A DNA stretch of 64,000 nt from Pandoraea anhela (GTDB lineage Bacteria > Pseudomonadota > Gammaproteobacteria > Burkholderiales > Burkholderiaceae), in the NCBI RefSeq assembly GCF_902459655.1, contig NZ_CABPSB010000018.1, positions 57,350-121,349 of the forward strand, read 5' to 3'. A model generated the notes under the pieces. The model was not told where the DNA came from. It saw nothing but the letters and a program-made list of their open reading frames with translations, and searched no databases. Numbering within the stretch: the stretch's first letter is position 1; each line of letters begins with the position of its first letter. Position numbers and translations under genes: made by a program. Of this stretch, positions 1-7,816 are shown piece after piece.

Positions 1-16
1 GGCGTCGTTGGCATCG

Positions 17-43
17 TCGGTGCCGTCGGTGCCGTCGGTGCCG
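17..43. repeat. 9-bp tandem repeat, 3 units
   Basis: Three exact copies of TCGGTGCCG lie just before the chosen start of the outer-membrane lipoprotein gene. The reading frame of that gene is open through them to the left edge, so they could be translated as Val-Pro-Ser repeats if the real start lies outside the window, but the lipoprotein signal argues they are 5' leader. Confidence 0.8.
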
Positions 44-49
44 TCGGCA

Positions 50-1570
50 ATGTCGCTGCGTCGCTCCGGACTCGCGCTGGCCAGCGTTGCGGCGCTGCTT
101 GCGGGGTGTGCCGGGGCGCGTCACGATGCGCTGCCCACGGTGCCCGTGCCGGCCCAATGGACGGGCGCGCCCGTGGCCGCCACTGTGCCGCTCGCGGCGG
201 CGGTGTCCGATCCCACGGGCAATACGACCCGTGGGGTCAATGCGGTGGTTGGGGTGGATGGGGTCGATGGCGTCGATGGCGTCGATGGCGTCGATGGGGG
301 CGACAGGCGCCATGCGGCGGCGATCGCGCCGGACTTCTGGCGTGCGTTCGGCGATCCGGTGCTCGACACGCTCATTGCCGACACGCTCGCCGTCAACAAC
401 GATCTGGCGGCGGCGGGGATTCGCGTCTATCGTGCGCAATTGCAGGCCGGATTGGCGGATACCAACCTGACGCCGTCGGTAACGGTCAACGGCACCGGTA
501 CCGTGTCGCGCACCCTCGATACGCATGCGATGGGGCGCAAAAGCGCGTTGCAGGCCACGGCGTCCTACGAACTGGATCTGTGGGGCAAACTCGCGGCGCA
601 GCGTGACGCCGCGCGCTGGGAGTATGAAGCGACCGATGCCGACCGGGAGGCAGCACGCCTGTCGCTCATCAGCACGACGGCGCAGCTTTACTGGACGATC
701 GGGTTCCTGAACCAGCAGATCGCCAATACGCAGAGCAACATTGCCTACACGGAGCGCATTCTGGCGTTGGTGCGCTCGCGTTACGCGGCAGGCGCGGTGT
801 CGGGGTTGGACGTCGCACAGACGGAAGGGAATCTGGCGGACCAGCGCGCGACGTTGACGCAACTGGTGCAGCAGCGCACGGAAAACCGCAATGCACTGGC
901 AATCCTGTTCGACCGTCCGCCGGAGCAGGCGGCTGCCGAGCCGTCGGTGCTGCCGACGCAGGCGTTGCCGGTGGTGCCCGCCGGATTGCCGGCCGAGTTG
1001 CTTGGGCGTCGGCCGGACTTGCGCGCGTCGGAACTGCGTTTGCGGGGCACGCTCGCCAATGTCGACATCACTCGTACGAGCTTTTACCCGACCTTCACGC
1101 TCACCGGGCAACTGGGAACGACGAGCACGTCGCTGGAGCGCGTGTTGCAGAACCCGGTCGGATCGCTGGGGCTGGGATTGGCGCTGCCGTTCATTCAGTG
1201 GAACACGATGCAGTTGCAGATCAAGGTGTCGCAGACGCAGTACGAAGAAGCCGTGGTGAACTTCCGCCAGCGCCTCTATACGGCGCTGAGCGAAGTCGAG
1301 AATGCGTTGTCCGCGCGTGAACAGCTGACCCGGGAAAGCGAGCAACGCGCACTGTCGCTCGCGCAGGCGCAACGGGCCGAGACGTTGTTGCGCTCGCGCT
1401 ATCGGGCGGGCGCCATCGGGGTGCAGCCGTGGCTGGAGCAGCTTCGGTTGCTGCGTGCGGCGCAGACGGCGGACGCGCAGACGCGTCTGAACCGTCTGAA
1501 CAACCGCATGGCGCTGTACAAGGCGCTGGGCGGCGCCGGGAATGCGTCGGATGTGAATTCACGGGGTTGA
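50..1570 (+). CDS. RND efflux outer-membrane lipoprotein (NodT/OprM type)
   Basis: TolC-like outer-membrane channel of a tripartite RND efflux pump, 506 residues from the ATG. The start is chosen because it gives a lipoprotein signal peptide: basic SLRRSG, a hydrophobic stretch, then the lipobox LLAGC with Cys20 as the lipidated residue. The frame is open to the left edge, so an upstream start cannot be excluded. Two OEP-type alpha-helical repeats follow, with family signatures such as ASYELDLWGKL, the paired RSRYAAG and RSRYRAG elements, and LGRRPDLRASELRL. A Gly-Val-Asp repeat precedes the first OEP domain, where the family normally has a short linker. The usual periplasmic adaptor and inner-membrane RND genes would lie upstream, outside the window, so the substrate cannot be given. 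Confidence 0.93.
   Translation: MSLRRSGLALASVAALLAGCAGARHDALPTVPVPAQWTGAPVAATVPLAAAVSDPTGNTTRGVNAVVGVDGVDGVDGVDGVDGGDRRHAAAIAPDFWRAFGDPVLDTLIADTLAVNNDLAAAGIRVYRAQLQAGLADTNLTPSVTVNGTGTVSRTLDTHAMGRKSALQATASYELDLWGKLAAQRDAARWEYEATDADREAARLSLISTTAQLYWTIGFLNQQIANTQSNIAYTERILALVRSRYAAGAVSGLDVAQTEGNLADQRATLTQLVQQRTENRNALAILFDRPPEQAAAEPSVLPTQALPVVPAGLPAELLGRRPDLRASELRLRGTLANVDITRTSFYPTFTLTGQLGTTSTSLERVLQNPVGSLGLGLALPFIQWNTMQLQIKVSQTQYEEAVVNFRQRLYTALSEVENALSAREQLTRESEQRALSLAQAQRAETLLRSRYRAGAIGVQPWLEQLRLLRAAQTADAQTRLNRLNNRMALYKALGGAGNASDVNSRG
251..295 (+). repeat. 9-bp tandem repeat inside the lipoprotein gene, 5 units
   Basis: Five units of about GGCGTCGAT, three of them identical, encode a Gly-Val-Asp repeat in the N-terminal linker of the outer-membrane lipoprotein. 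Nine bases is three codons, so copy-number change would keep the frame. Confidence 0.85.
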
Positions 1571-1693
1571 GCGGGAGGATATCGTCGCCGCCGACAGGCG
1601 TGCGGCGTAGTGTCCCGTTTGCTCGGGTGTGCAGCCCCCCTGATGCGTCGATGCGAGCATTTTCCTCATGCAGCATGAAAGATCGATCAGATG

Positions 1694-1758
1694 GCTCGTC
1701 AGGACGTCGATTACGAGCAGAGGCATCGCGAGAGAAAAATACAATGGCATCTTTCTCT
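1694..1758 (+). promoter_or_regulatory. Probable rhtA promoter region with two dyads
   Basis: Two short inverted repeats lie upstream of the RhtA-like gene: GCTCGT (1694-1699) with ACGAGC (1713-1718), and AGAGAAA (1731-1737) with TTTCTCT (1752-1758). A TACAAT hexamer at 1740-1745 could be the -10 element; no good -35 was found. The dyads could bind the neighbouring Lrp-type protein, which is inference. Confidence 0.3.
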
Positions 1759-1776
1759 TTCGTGTCATGACGTTCG

Positions 1777-2631
1777 ATGTCCAGTCAACGGAATACTGCG
1801 TTCGCGGCCGCATTCGCCGGGATGGTGTCGGTCCAATCCGGGGCGGCGTTCGCGAAATCGCTGTTCCCGCTGGTCGGCAGTGAGGGCGTCGCCGCGTTAC
1901 GTCTCGGCATTTCCTCTCTCGTCCTCATCGCCGTTTTCAGACCGTGGAATCTGAATCTCCGGCAACTCGGTATTTCCTGGCGGACGATGTTGGCCTACGG
2001 CGTCACGCTGGCGCTCATGAATCTGCTCATCTACCGCGCCTTCGCCTACATTCCCGTGAGCATTGCGATTTCCATCGAGGTGATGGGGCCGCTGGTGGCT
2101 GCCTTGCTAAGCTCGCGAAAGACGACCGATCTCGTCTGGATTGCGCTCGCGGCCCTTGGCATGGTGTGGCTCGCGATAGGGGATGTGCACGGTGAAATCG
2201 ACATTCGTGGCGTGCTTTTCGCGCTGGCGGCGGCGTTGTTTTGGGGCGTGTATGTGATTGTGGGGCGTAAAGCCTCCGGCGGCGGCGGGCGCACGGTTGC
2301 TATGGGCATGTCGATTGCCGCGTTGATTGCTGTGCCATTGGGGATGTTGCAGGCGGGCACGGCGTTGCTCGTGCCGCATGTCCTGTGGATCGGCCTCGGC
2401 GTGGCGGTATTGTCGAGCATGCTGCCGTTCTTGCTCGATATCTATGCGATGCGTCGTTTGCCTGCGCGGGTGTTCGGCGTGTTGCTGAGCGGGTCGCCGG
2501 CGGTCAGCGCGATTGCCGGATGGTGGGTGTTGCACGAGACGTTGACGATCACGCAATGCGTGGGCATTGGCTGCGTGATGGCGGCGTGTGCCGGGTGCGC
2601 GTTGTTTTCCCGACAGCAGACCGACGTCTGA
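1777..2631 (+). CDS. rhtA: RhtA-like EamA/DMT amino-acid exporter
   Basis: Inner-membrane exporter of the drug/metabolite superfamily, 284 residues with about ten membrane segments in two EamA halves. The opening resembles E. coli RhtA closely (VQSGAAFAKSLFPLVG, then ALRLGISSLVLIA), as does VAALLSSRKTTDLVW at the end of the first half. RhtA proteins export threonine and homoserine. The gene is convergent with an Lrp/AsnC-type regulator only 9 bp away; such regulators commonly control amino-acid exporters, so a functional link is likely but not shown. Substrate range is inferred from the family. Confidence 0.88.
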   Translation: MSSQRNTAFAAAFAGMVSVQSGAAFAKSLFPLVGSEGVAALRLGISSLVLIAVFRPWNLNLRQLGISWRTMLAYGVTLALMNLLIYRAFAYIPVSIAISIEVMGPLVAALLSSRKTTDLVWIALAALGMVWLAIGDVHGEIDIRGVLFALAAALFWGVYVIVGRKASGGGGRTVAMGMSIAALIAVPLGMLQAGTALLVPHVLWIGLGVAVLSSMLPFLLDIYAMRRLPARVFGVLLSGSPAVSAIAGWWVLHETLTITQCVGIGCVMAACAGCALFSRQQTDV

Positions 2632-2640
2632 CCGTCCTGG

Positions 2641-3132
2641 TCATTTCAAATCGAAGAGCGGGATCTTGAGACCGGTTTTCACTTGATCGAGAACGATCAG
2701 GGTCCGATAGGTGAGGATATCGGGGTTGTCGGCGAAGTGTTGTCGGATGAGCTGCTCGAAGTGCTGCAAATCCCGCGAAATCATGATGATGATGAACGAC
2801 ACGCCGCCGTTCACGAAATAGCACTGCTGGATCTCCTCGACGTCCCGGAAATAGCGCTTGGCCCGATCCATCACGAGGCTCCGGTCTTCGACGAGCCGCG
2901 ATTCGATGACAGCGGTTATCGGGTTGCCGACAAGCTGCGGATTGAGCACCGCAACGTGACTCCGGATCACCCCCTTGCTCTCCAACCGACTGATACGACG
3001 CTGCACCGACGGCGTCGAAAGCCCAACTTTTTCCGCGATTGCCGAGTGCGACAGGTGGTTGTCGGTTTGCAGCAGGTCGAGAATGTGCAGATCAAACCGA
3101 TCCAGACCGTCTTTGTCGATTTTGTTTTTCAT
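2641..3132 (-). CDS. Lrp/AsnC-family transcriptional regulator
   Basis: DNA-binding regulator of 163 residues, the usual length for the family. Residues about 10-60 form an AsnC-type helix-turn-helix (LDRFDLHILDLLQ, then HSAIAEKVGLSTPSVQRRI), followed by the RAM/AsnC ligand-binding domain (SRLVEDRSLVMDRAKRYF onward). Members bind amino acids or related metabolites and form octamers that wrap DNA. It lies tail to tail with the RhtA-like exporter, its most likely target. The 204-bp region upstream holds a large hairpin and 14-bp repeats. Confidence 0.9.
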   Translation of the reverse strand: MKNKIDKDGLDRFDLHILDLLQTDNHLSHSAIAEKVGLSTPSVQRRISRLESKGVIRSHVAVLNPQLVGNPITAVIESRLVEDRSLVMDRAKRYFRDVEEIQQCYFVNGGVSFIIIMISRDLQHFEQLIRQHFADNPDILTYRTLIVLDQVKTGLKIPLFDLK

Positions 3133-3228
3133 CTGAGGCGCGGGGTGGGCTTGGCGGCGGCTTGGAAGTTTAGAGGGTGCGTTAGTTTAGCGGGTATGCG
3201 CGTGAATTGATGGCCACGCTGCTTGCGG

Positions 3229-3272
3229 CGTCATGGAATGACGGCTCGAAGGTGAGCGTCAATTCCATGACG
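3229..3272. repeat. Long imperfect inverted repeat (hairpin)
   Basis: CGTCATGGAATGACG (3229-3243) pairs with CGTCAATTCCATGACG (3257-3272) around a 13-nt loop, with one bulged base. It lies between the NmrA-like gene and the Lrp-type gene, both on the minus strand. It could be a transcription end for the former, although no T tract follows, or an operator for the latter. Confidence 0.6.
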
Positions 3273-3286
3273 GCTATGCGCGTAAC

Positions 3287-3342
3287 GGCGCGATCAGGTG
3301 GGCGCGATCAGGCGGGTGCGATCAGGCAGGCGCGCTCAGGCA
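3287..3342. repeat. 14-bp tandem repeat, 4 units
   Basis: Four diverging copies of GGCGCGATCAGGCG run into the stop codon of the NmrA-like gene (3336-3338), so the last unit supplies the end of that protein. No function is apparent. Confidence 0.65.
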
Positions 3343-4241
3343 GGCGCGAATGCGGCCGCATGGCGGCGTGCGAATTCGGCGGCGGACATCGGCGCGCGAC
3401 CGACTAATTGCTGGAAGGTGTGGGTCATGCGGTCGTAGCGGTTCTCGCGGTGCAACTCGGCCATGACGACCAGATGTGCGACCAGATGCGCCGGCTGGTT
3501 GGCCTCCCGGAGCCTGGCTTCCCACATCGGCATCGGCACGTTGACATACTGGATGGGGCGGCCCAATGCATTGCCGAATGCCTGCGCGATTTCGGTCATT
3601 GTCAGCGACTGCGGGCCGGTCAGTTCATAGACGTTTCCGATATGCGGCGCCGGATTTGCCAGCACAGCCGCGGCGACGGCCCCCACGTCGGCGGCGGCGA
3701 TCGGCGAGGTCTTGCCGTCACCGAACGGCAGGCGGATGGCGTTGTCGTCGCGGATCCCCTTGGCCGCCGGCAGGAACAGACCTTCGAAGAAGGTGGTTGG
3801 ACGCAAGTACACCACAGGCAGGCCGGACCAGCGCAGCACCTGTTCGGCCAGCCAGTGCTGCTTCTGTTGCGGGCTGCCGGTGGTCTGCGTCTCGCTCATC
3901 TGCGACAGCGTCATTTGCGACAGGTTGACGAAGGCCTTCACACCCAGGCTTTTGGCGGTCACGGCGACGTTGACGGTCGCCTCCAGGAAGTTGGGCGAAA
4001 CCGACATCGTGAAGTACACCACCGAGCAGCCTTGCATGGCCGCACGTACGGCGACGATGTCCAGCATGTCGGCGACCACCACTTCGGCTCCCAGATCACG
4101 CAGCATGTCGGCGCGCGCATCCAGCGTACGCACCATGGCGCGCACGCGATGACCTTGTGCCAGCAAGAGTGGAATGGCGGAGCGCGCGGTCGAACCGACG
4201 CCGCCGGCGGCGCCGGTGATGAGGATGGTGTCTTGGGACAT
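3336..4241 (-). CDS. NmrA-like atypical SDR, NAD(P)-binding oxidoreductase or redox sensor
   Basis: Rossmann-fold protein of 301 residues. The ATG at 4241 is chosen because AAGGAAG stands a few bases upstream and the dinucleotide-binding motif follows at once (ITGAAGGVGSTARS, near residue 10). The body matches NmrA-like proteins (VVYFTMSVSPNFLEAT, NLSQMT, LPVVYLRPTTFFEGLF); the Tyr-x3-Lys catalytic pair of classical SDRs is not evident, as usual in this group. Members bind NAD(P)H and act as quinone or azo reductases or as redox sensors. It is divergent from a PadR regulator whose operators lie in the shared promoter region, so it is probably the PadR target. Confidence 0.82.
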   Translation of the reverse strand: MSQDTILITGAAGGVGSTARSAIPLLLAQGHRVRAMVRTLDARADMLRDLGAEVVVADMLDIVAVRAAMQGCSVVYFTMSVSPNFLEATVNVAVTAKSLGVKAFVNLSQMTLSQMSETQTTGSPQQKQHWLAEQVLRWSGLPVVYLRPTTFFEGLFLPAAKGIRDDNAIRLPFGDGKTSPIAAADVGAVAAAVLANPAPHIGNVYELTGPQSLTMTEIAQAFGNALGRPIQYVNVPMPMWEARLREANQPAHLVAHLVVMAELHRENRYDRMTHTFQQLVGRAPMSAAEFARRHAAAFAPA

Positions 4242-4342
4242 GAGTTGCTTCCTTGTACTGGAACGAGTGAACGGGATGACGACGGCCATGGGCGACACTA
4301 CGAACACTGGCGCAACCGCCGCCAGGTCCATGCTAAGATCGG

Positions 4343-4360
4343 TATGTTTGAAATAACATA
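4343..4360. promoter_or_regulatory. PadR-type operator, site 1
   Basis: TATGT-N8-ACATA, matching the ATGT-N8-ACAT pattern known for PadR-family operators. It is the copy nearer the NmrA-like gene, about 100 bp from its start. Centre-to-centre distance to site 2 is about 36 bp. Confidence 0.7.
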
Positions 4361-4376
4361 GTGGCACGAGAATCTA

Positions 4377-4398
4377 ACTATGTCAAAAAAAACATAGT
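4377..4398. promoter_or_regulatory. PadR-type operator, site 2
   Basis: A perfect 7-bp inverted repeat, ACTATGT-N8-ACATAGT, with an all-A spacer after the first base. It sits 42 bp before the PadR start codon. Two sites in one divergent region point to autorepression together with repression of the NmrA-like gene. Confidence 0.75.
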
Positions 4399-4439
4399 CA
4401 GTCGGCGTGCGTGTTGACGCAGTCAAGGAGGAAATGCGA

Positions 4440-4997
4440 GTGAGCGATCGGAAGGAAGCCGGGGCGAGCAAGGAAAAGCCACTGAAAAACGTTCTTCTTG
4501 CAGCAATACATAACCAGCCGCGTTCTGGCTATGAACTGACCAAATGGTTGCAGATGGCGGGGCAGCATTGCTGGTCGGTTGACCATAGCTCGGTGTATCC
4601 GGCGTTGCGCGAGATGGAGAGAGATGGACTCATCGAATCGGAGCGCTTGCCGGGAACGCGGGGGCCGGAACGCTCGATCTACAGCCTGACCGTTGCCGGA
4701 CGTGAGAAGCTGACGGCCTGGGTGGCATCCGCTTCGCCGCGCCCGGCCATCAAGGACGAGCAGATACTGCGGGTGTTATGTTTCGACTTGCTGCCGCGAG
4801 AGACAGCGTTGACGCAGATCCGTGCGGTGCGGGCAGACCATCAGGCCCAGCTTGATGCCTTTCTCGCGCGGCAGGCCGTGCTGACCGAGCAGCAGCTTGG
4901 GCCGCTGCTGGTGACGCGTCGCGGCGTGTTGGCGGAGCAGGCCTATATCGCGTGGTGCGACGAGGTGGCGGAAATGATCGCCCGCAGGAAACCCTGA
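4440..4997 (+). CDS. PadR-family transcriptional regulator
   Basis: Repressor of 185 residues: a winged-helix N-terminal domain (LLAAIHNQPRSGYEL, SSVYPALREMERDGLI) and a C-terminal helical dimerisation domain of the virulence-activator alpha type. The GTG start at 4440 is preferred because the AAGGAGG at 4425-4431 has proper spacing to it and stands too close to the ATG at 4434; a GTG at 4407 lacks such a site. PadR proteins sense phenolic or other small aromatic compounds. It is divergent from the NmrA-like gene with two ATGT-N8-ACAT operators between. Its 3' end is 46 bp from the convergent histidine kinase gene. Confidence 0.88.
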   Translation: MSDRKEAGASKEKPLKNVLLAAIHNQPRSGYELTKWLQMAGQHCWSVDHSSVYPALREMERDGLIESERLPGTRGPERSIYSLTVAGREKLTAWVASASPRPAIKDEQILRVLCFDLLPRETALTQIRAVRADHQAQLDAFLARQAVLTEQQLGPLLVTRRGVLAEQAYIAWCDEVAEMIARRKP

Positions 4998-5043
4998 TGT
5001 CAGGCCGGATGCCGGCGGGGCGTATGGCTTGAATGCCGGAAGA

Positions 5044-6657
5044 TCAGCCAAGCGGTGCGGCTGGGGGGTGTGCGGGAACATCGACCTCCGCCACCCGCTT
5101 CGGCAACAGCATCGTAAACGTCGTCCCAACGCCAACCTGGCTCGCGACGTTGATCGTCCCCTTATGGAATTCGATCGCTGCGTGCACCACGGCCAGTCCC
5201 ACGCCGGAGCCGTCTTCCAACACCGCGTTACTCCGTGAGCGGAACGACATCTGGAAGATGTCCTTGAGTTCGTCTTCCGGGATACCGGTGCCGTTGTCGC
5301 GCAGCACCACCTCGAACGCCTCTCCCTTGTCCGATACGCGCATGTCGATCGCCGGTTGCGCCATTGTGTACTTCGTGGCGTTGCTCACCAGGTTGATAAA
5401 CGCGTGGAACAGCACGTTGCTGTCGCCGATCATCCGGCTGTCCAGCCCTTGCGGGGCTTGCACCGTGATCGTCGCATTCGGGAACATGTCCGAACCGACG
5501 CCTCGCACATCTTCCAACAGCGCTACTAGCGAAAGCTCGGCGCGCCTGCCGAATTTCGGATCGTCCAGCGACGCGCTCTGCGCCGCATCCAGCCAGTTCT
5601 GGATCAGATGGTTCAGCTTCGCTACCGCCTCACGAATCTTCGTGTAACGGGGACGCGAATCCGCCTCCTCATTACGCGGGCTGAGCAGTCGCTGCGCATG
5701 ACCGTCGATCACATTGAGCAGCGTGCGGAACTCGTGCGTCGCCATCGAACGGAACGTCTTCTGGAAGTTGTTCAGGCGCTCCTCGTTGGCCAATGCCCGT
5801 TGCAAAATCGTCTGCTTGGCCGTTGCGAGCTTCTGGTTGCGCACGAGCGACGCCGTGCTGTCCTGAATCTTCGATAACGTCCGGGAGAGCGTGCCGATTT
5901 CGTCGCGACGCGATAACCACGGCAGACGCAGCTTGTCCTTGCCGCCTACGGCGTTCCCCGCCATGCGAATCAGATGCGTAAGCGGGCGCAGAATCACTGC
6001 ATCCACATAAATCAGACATAGCAGCGTCACGACGATCATCGCCACGATCAGCGCGTCGATCTTCAGCAGATGCTTGCGCGCGTGCGTGTTCTTCGCCTCG
6101 ACATCGCGAATCAGCGACTCGGTGCTGCGAAACACCAGCGCGCCGAACGTGCTGTTCGCCTGTGTGTACCTGGCGCTCGATTCGCCCCGGTACAACTTGG
6201 CCGCGTCGGTCAGCTTGCCGCTCTGCGCGAGCTGGAACACCTGATTCGACGCCCGACGGTACTGCGCCCACTGCGATTGGAATTTCGAGAACGCCAGACG
6301 AAACTCGTCGTGCACGAGCACCTTCTGATAACGCGCCGAAGCCGCGCTGATCTTCTCGTCGAACTCATTGGCAGCCGTGCGAATGTCGGCGAGCGCCTTG
6401 GGCGACATCGGGGCGAGCGCTTCCGATTCGACGGTCCGGAAGTCCGAAATGTAGTCGTTGAGTTCTTCCAGCACGCTCAGGTTTTCGATCTGCGCCCGCT
6501 CGGCGGCAATCGCGCGCTGCTGGGCGAAATCGACCTGATAGTGCACCGCCACGCCCACGGCGATCATCGCAGCGAGACACAACGCGAGGAGAAGATACAT
6601 GCGCCCCCGAATGGGAAGCGACCGGCGGGATGACGACGAGGAAGACGCTTTCGACAT
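5044..6657 (-). CDS. Membrane sensor histidine kinase
   Basis: Two-component kinase of 537 residues. A membrane segment near residues 20-40, a helical periplasmic region to about 200, a second membrane segment (about 200-222) and a HAMP domain lead to the dimerisation domain with the H-box MATHEFRTLLN (His308 phosphorylated). The ATPase domain shows the N-box FINLVSNATKYT and the G-boxes DNGTGIP and DGSGVGLAVVHA. It follows the response regulator gene by 28 bp on the same strand, so the two are surely one operon. No sensory fold is recognised in the periplasmic part. The four tiny peptide genes just upstream on this strand are possible targets or signals. Confidence 0.92.
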   Translation of the reverse strand: MSKASSSSSSRRSLPIRGRMYLLLALCLAAMIAVGVAVHYQVDFAQQRAIAAERAQIENLSVLEELNDYISDFRTVESEALAPMSPKALADIRTAANEFDEKISAASARYQKVLVHDEFRLAFSKFQSQWAQYRRASNQVFQLAQSGKLTDAAKLYRGESSARYTQANSTFGALVFRSTESLIRDVEAKNTHARKHLLKIDALIVAMIVVTLLCLIYVDAVILRPLTHLIRMAGNAVGGKDKLRLPWLSRRDEIGTLSRTLSKIQDSTASLVRNQKLATAKQTILQRALANEERLNNFQKTFRSMATHEFRTLLNVIDGHAQRLLSPRNEEADSRPRYTKIREAVAKLNHLIQNWLDAAQSASLDDPKFGRRAELSLVALLEDVRGVGSDMFPNATITVQAPQGLDSRMIGDSNVLFHAFINLVSNATKYTMAQPAIDMRVSDKGEAFEVVLRDNGTGIPEDELKDIFQMSFRSRSNAVLEDGSGVGLAVVHAAIEFHKGTINVASQVGVGTTFTMLLPKRVAEVDVPAHPPAAPLG

Positions 6658-6685
6658 GCGTGAGAGGCCCGGCGCGATAGCGCGC

Positions 6686-7288
6686 TCAGAGCTGAATGAT
6701 ATTGAGCAGGGCGGCGCGAACCACGGCTTCCGTACGCGTGGCGACGTTCAGTTTTTCACGGGCGTTGTCGATGTGGAAGTCGACCGTACGTTTGCCCAGA
6801 TCGAGAATGATCGCGATCTCCGCCGAGGTCTTGCCTTTCGCCGACCATTGCAACACTTCCACTTCGCGCTTGCTGAGCCCGAACGGCAGCGGTGTACCTT
6901 CGGGCGCGGCTTCATGTTCGGTGTACTTGCGAATCACCGTGTCGAGCACGTCGAAATCCACCGGTTTGAGCATGTACTCGTCGGCGCCGGTACTGTGCCC
7001 GCGCATGATGGATGCCTTGTCGGCGTTGCCCGTCAGGAAGATGAACGGAATCTTGCGCTCGCCCTGAATGATGCCGCGTGCGCTTTCCAGAAATTCGAAG
7101 CCCGTCATGCCTGGCACATTCACGTCACAGACGATGATGTCCGGCATGAACGCCGCCAACGTGGCCAGCGCTGCCGAGAAATCGTGCGCCACCTTCACGA
7201 CATACCCCCGATCTGTCAGGTCCTCGCGAATCAGGTCCGCCGAATCGTGGTCGTCCTCGATGCAAAACACTTTGGTGGGAGATGACAT
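6686..7288 (-). CDS. Response regulator, receiver plus LuxR-type helix-turn-helix
   Basis: NarL/FixJ-type regulator of 200 residues. The receiver shows the acidic pocket (Glu11, Asp12, Asp13), the phosphoacceptor Asp55 in VCDVNVPG, Thr86 and Lys108 (MLKPVD). A LuxR-type DNA-binding domain follows (LSKREVEVLQWSAKGKTSAE). The ATG at 7288 is the last one before the receiver; an in-frame ATG at 7312 would add eight residues and neither has a strong ribosome site. It forms a pair with the kinase downstream. On the same strand 157 bp upstream lies a cluster of tiny peptide genes, separated by a hairpin at 7400-7418. Confidence 0.92.
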   Translation of the reverse strand: MSSPTKVFCIEDDHDSADLIREDLTDRGYVVKVAHDFSAALATLAAFMPDIIVCDVNVPGMTGFEFLESARGIIQGERKIPFIFLTGNADKASIMRGHSTGADEYMLKPVDFDVLDTVIRKYTEHEAAPEGTPLPFGLSKREVEVLQWSAKGKTSAEIAIILDLGKRTVDFHIDNAREKLNVATRTEAVVRAALLNIIQL

Positions 7289-7399
7289 CCCGCTGGCCCC
7301 GGTTTTTCTCATGGAATGCCGAAATCGTACTAAAAAAATCACCGGACTACGAATTTCAGAAAATGACTTGCACACGACGCACCGTGCGCCCCCAAGCAA

Positions 7400-7418
7400 A
7401 GGACCGTCGGGCGGTCCT
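7400..7418 (-). terminator. Possible terminator after the peptide genes
   Basis: On the minus strand AGGACCG-CCCGA-CGGTCCT forms a perfect 7-bp stem with a 5-nt loop, followed by TTTGCTT. It begins 28 bases past the stop of the last tiny gene. The T tract is interrupted, so termination may be partial, which would let some transcripts reach the response regulator gene. Confidence 0.5.
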
Positions 7419-7445
7419 CGCGGGCATGGTGGCAGCATGTGTCGT

Positions 7446-7520
7446 TCAGCATTGAAACGGCAGCAGATGCCCGAACTGTTGGTAAAGCTCGGCAATCCCG
7501 TAAGCGAGGGCGCGGACCAT
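7446..7520 (-). CDS. 24-residue peptide, member 4 of a tiny-gene cluster
   Basis: An ATG-started frame of 24 codons preceded by AAGGAG with a 7-base gap, the same arrangement as in member 1. The peptide has R3, E11 and H18 as its only clearly charged or titratable side chains and ends in Cys. It aligns without gaps to member 1, sharing M1, A6, Y7, G8, A10, G17 and P21, so the two look like paralogues. It is too short for normal gene finders. Function is unknown; candidates are a signal peptide, a membrane-active peptide or a small toxin. The homology and the ribosome site, not a known family, support it as a gene. Confidence 0.6.
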   Translation of the reverse strand: MVRALAYGIAELYQQFGHLLPFQC

Positions 7521-7561
7521 GGTGAATCTCCTTGTGTCGATCAGGGGGCGGTGTTGTCAGG

Positions 7562-7636
7562 TCATGCGAAGCGCGGCAGCACGTCGAGCGCGATATCGAG
7601 GCCGATGCGTGCCAGCGATTCGAGGGGCTCGATCAC
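7562..7636 (-). CDS. 24-residue amphipathic peptide, member 3 of the tiny-gene cluster
   Basis: A GTG-started frame of exactly 24 codons with GAGAGGG about 4 bases upstream. The peptide alternates acidic and basic residues (E3, E6, R10, D14, D18, R22) with Leu, Ile and Val every three to four positions, a pattern that would make an amphipathic helix. It shares Leu20-Pro21 with member 4 and the same length as members 1 and 4. The gap to member 2 is 36 bp. Start choice is less certain than for the others because it needs GTG. Function unknown. Confidence 0.5.
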   Translation of the reverse strand: MIEPLESLARIGLDIALDVLPRFA

Positions 7637-7672
7637 GATGCCCTCTCTGCGCGAGTGATTGCGTTTCCCGGT

Positions 7673-7777
7673 TCAATAGCCGAAGACGTGTCCAACGTGG
7701 ATGGCGCACTGCATGCCGGTGTCGAGGCAGGTTTCGCTGTAGAACAGGCTGTCGACGAGGTTCAGGATGAGGTCCAT
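7673..7777 (-). CDS. 34-residue peptide, member 2 of the tiny-gene cluster
   Basis: An ATG-started frame of 34 codons with ACGGAGAA 7 bases upstream. It begins MDLILNLVDSLFY, a short amphipathic stretch, and then carries two cysteines seven residues apart (C17, C24) and three His/Tyr-rich turns, ending in GHVFGY. It is longer than its three neighbours and does not align with them. The paired cysteines could form a disulphide or bind metal, which is speculation. The shared strand, spacing and ribosome sites suggest it is translated with the others. Confidence 0.5.
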   Translation of the reverse strand: MDLILNLVDSLFYSETCLDTGMQCAIHVGHVFGY

Positions 7778-7816
7778 GGTCGTGTTCTCCGTAAGTGGGC
7801 GGGCGCGGCGTTTCGA

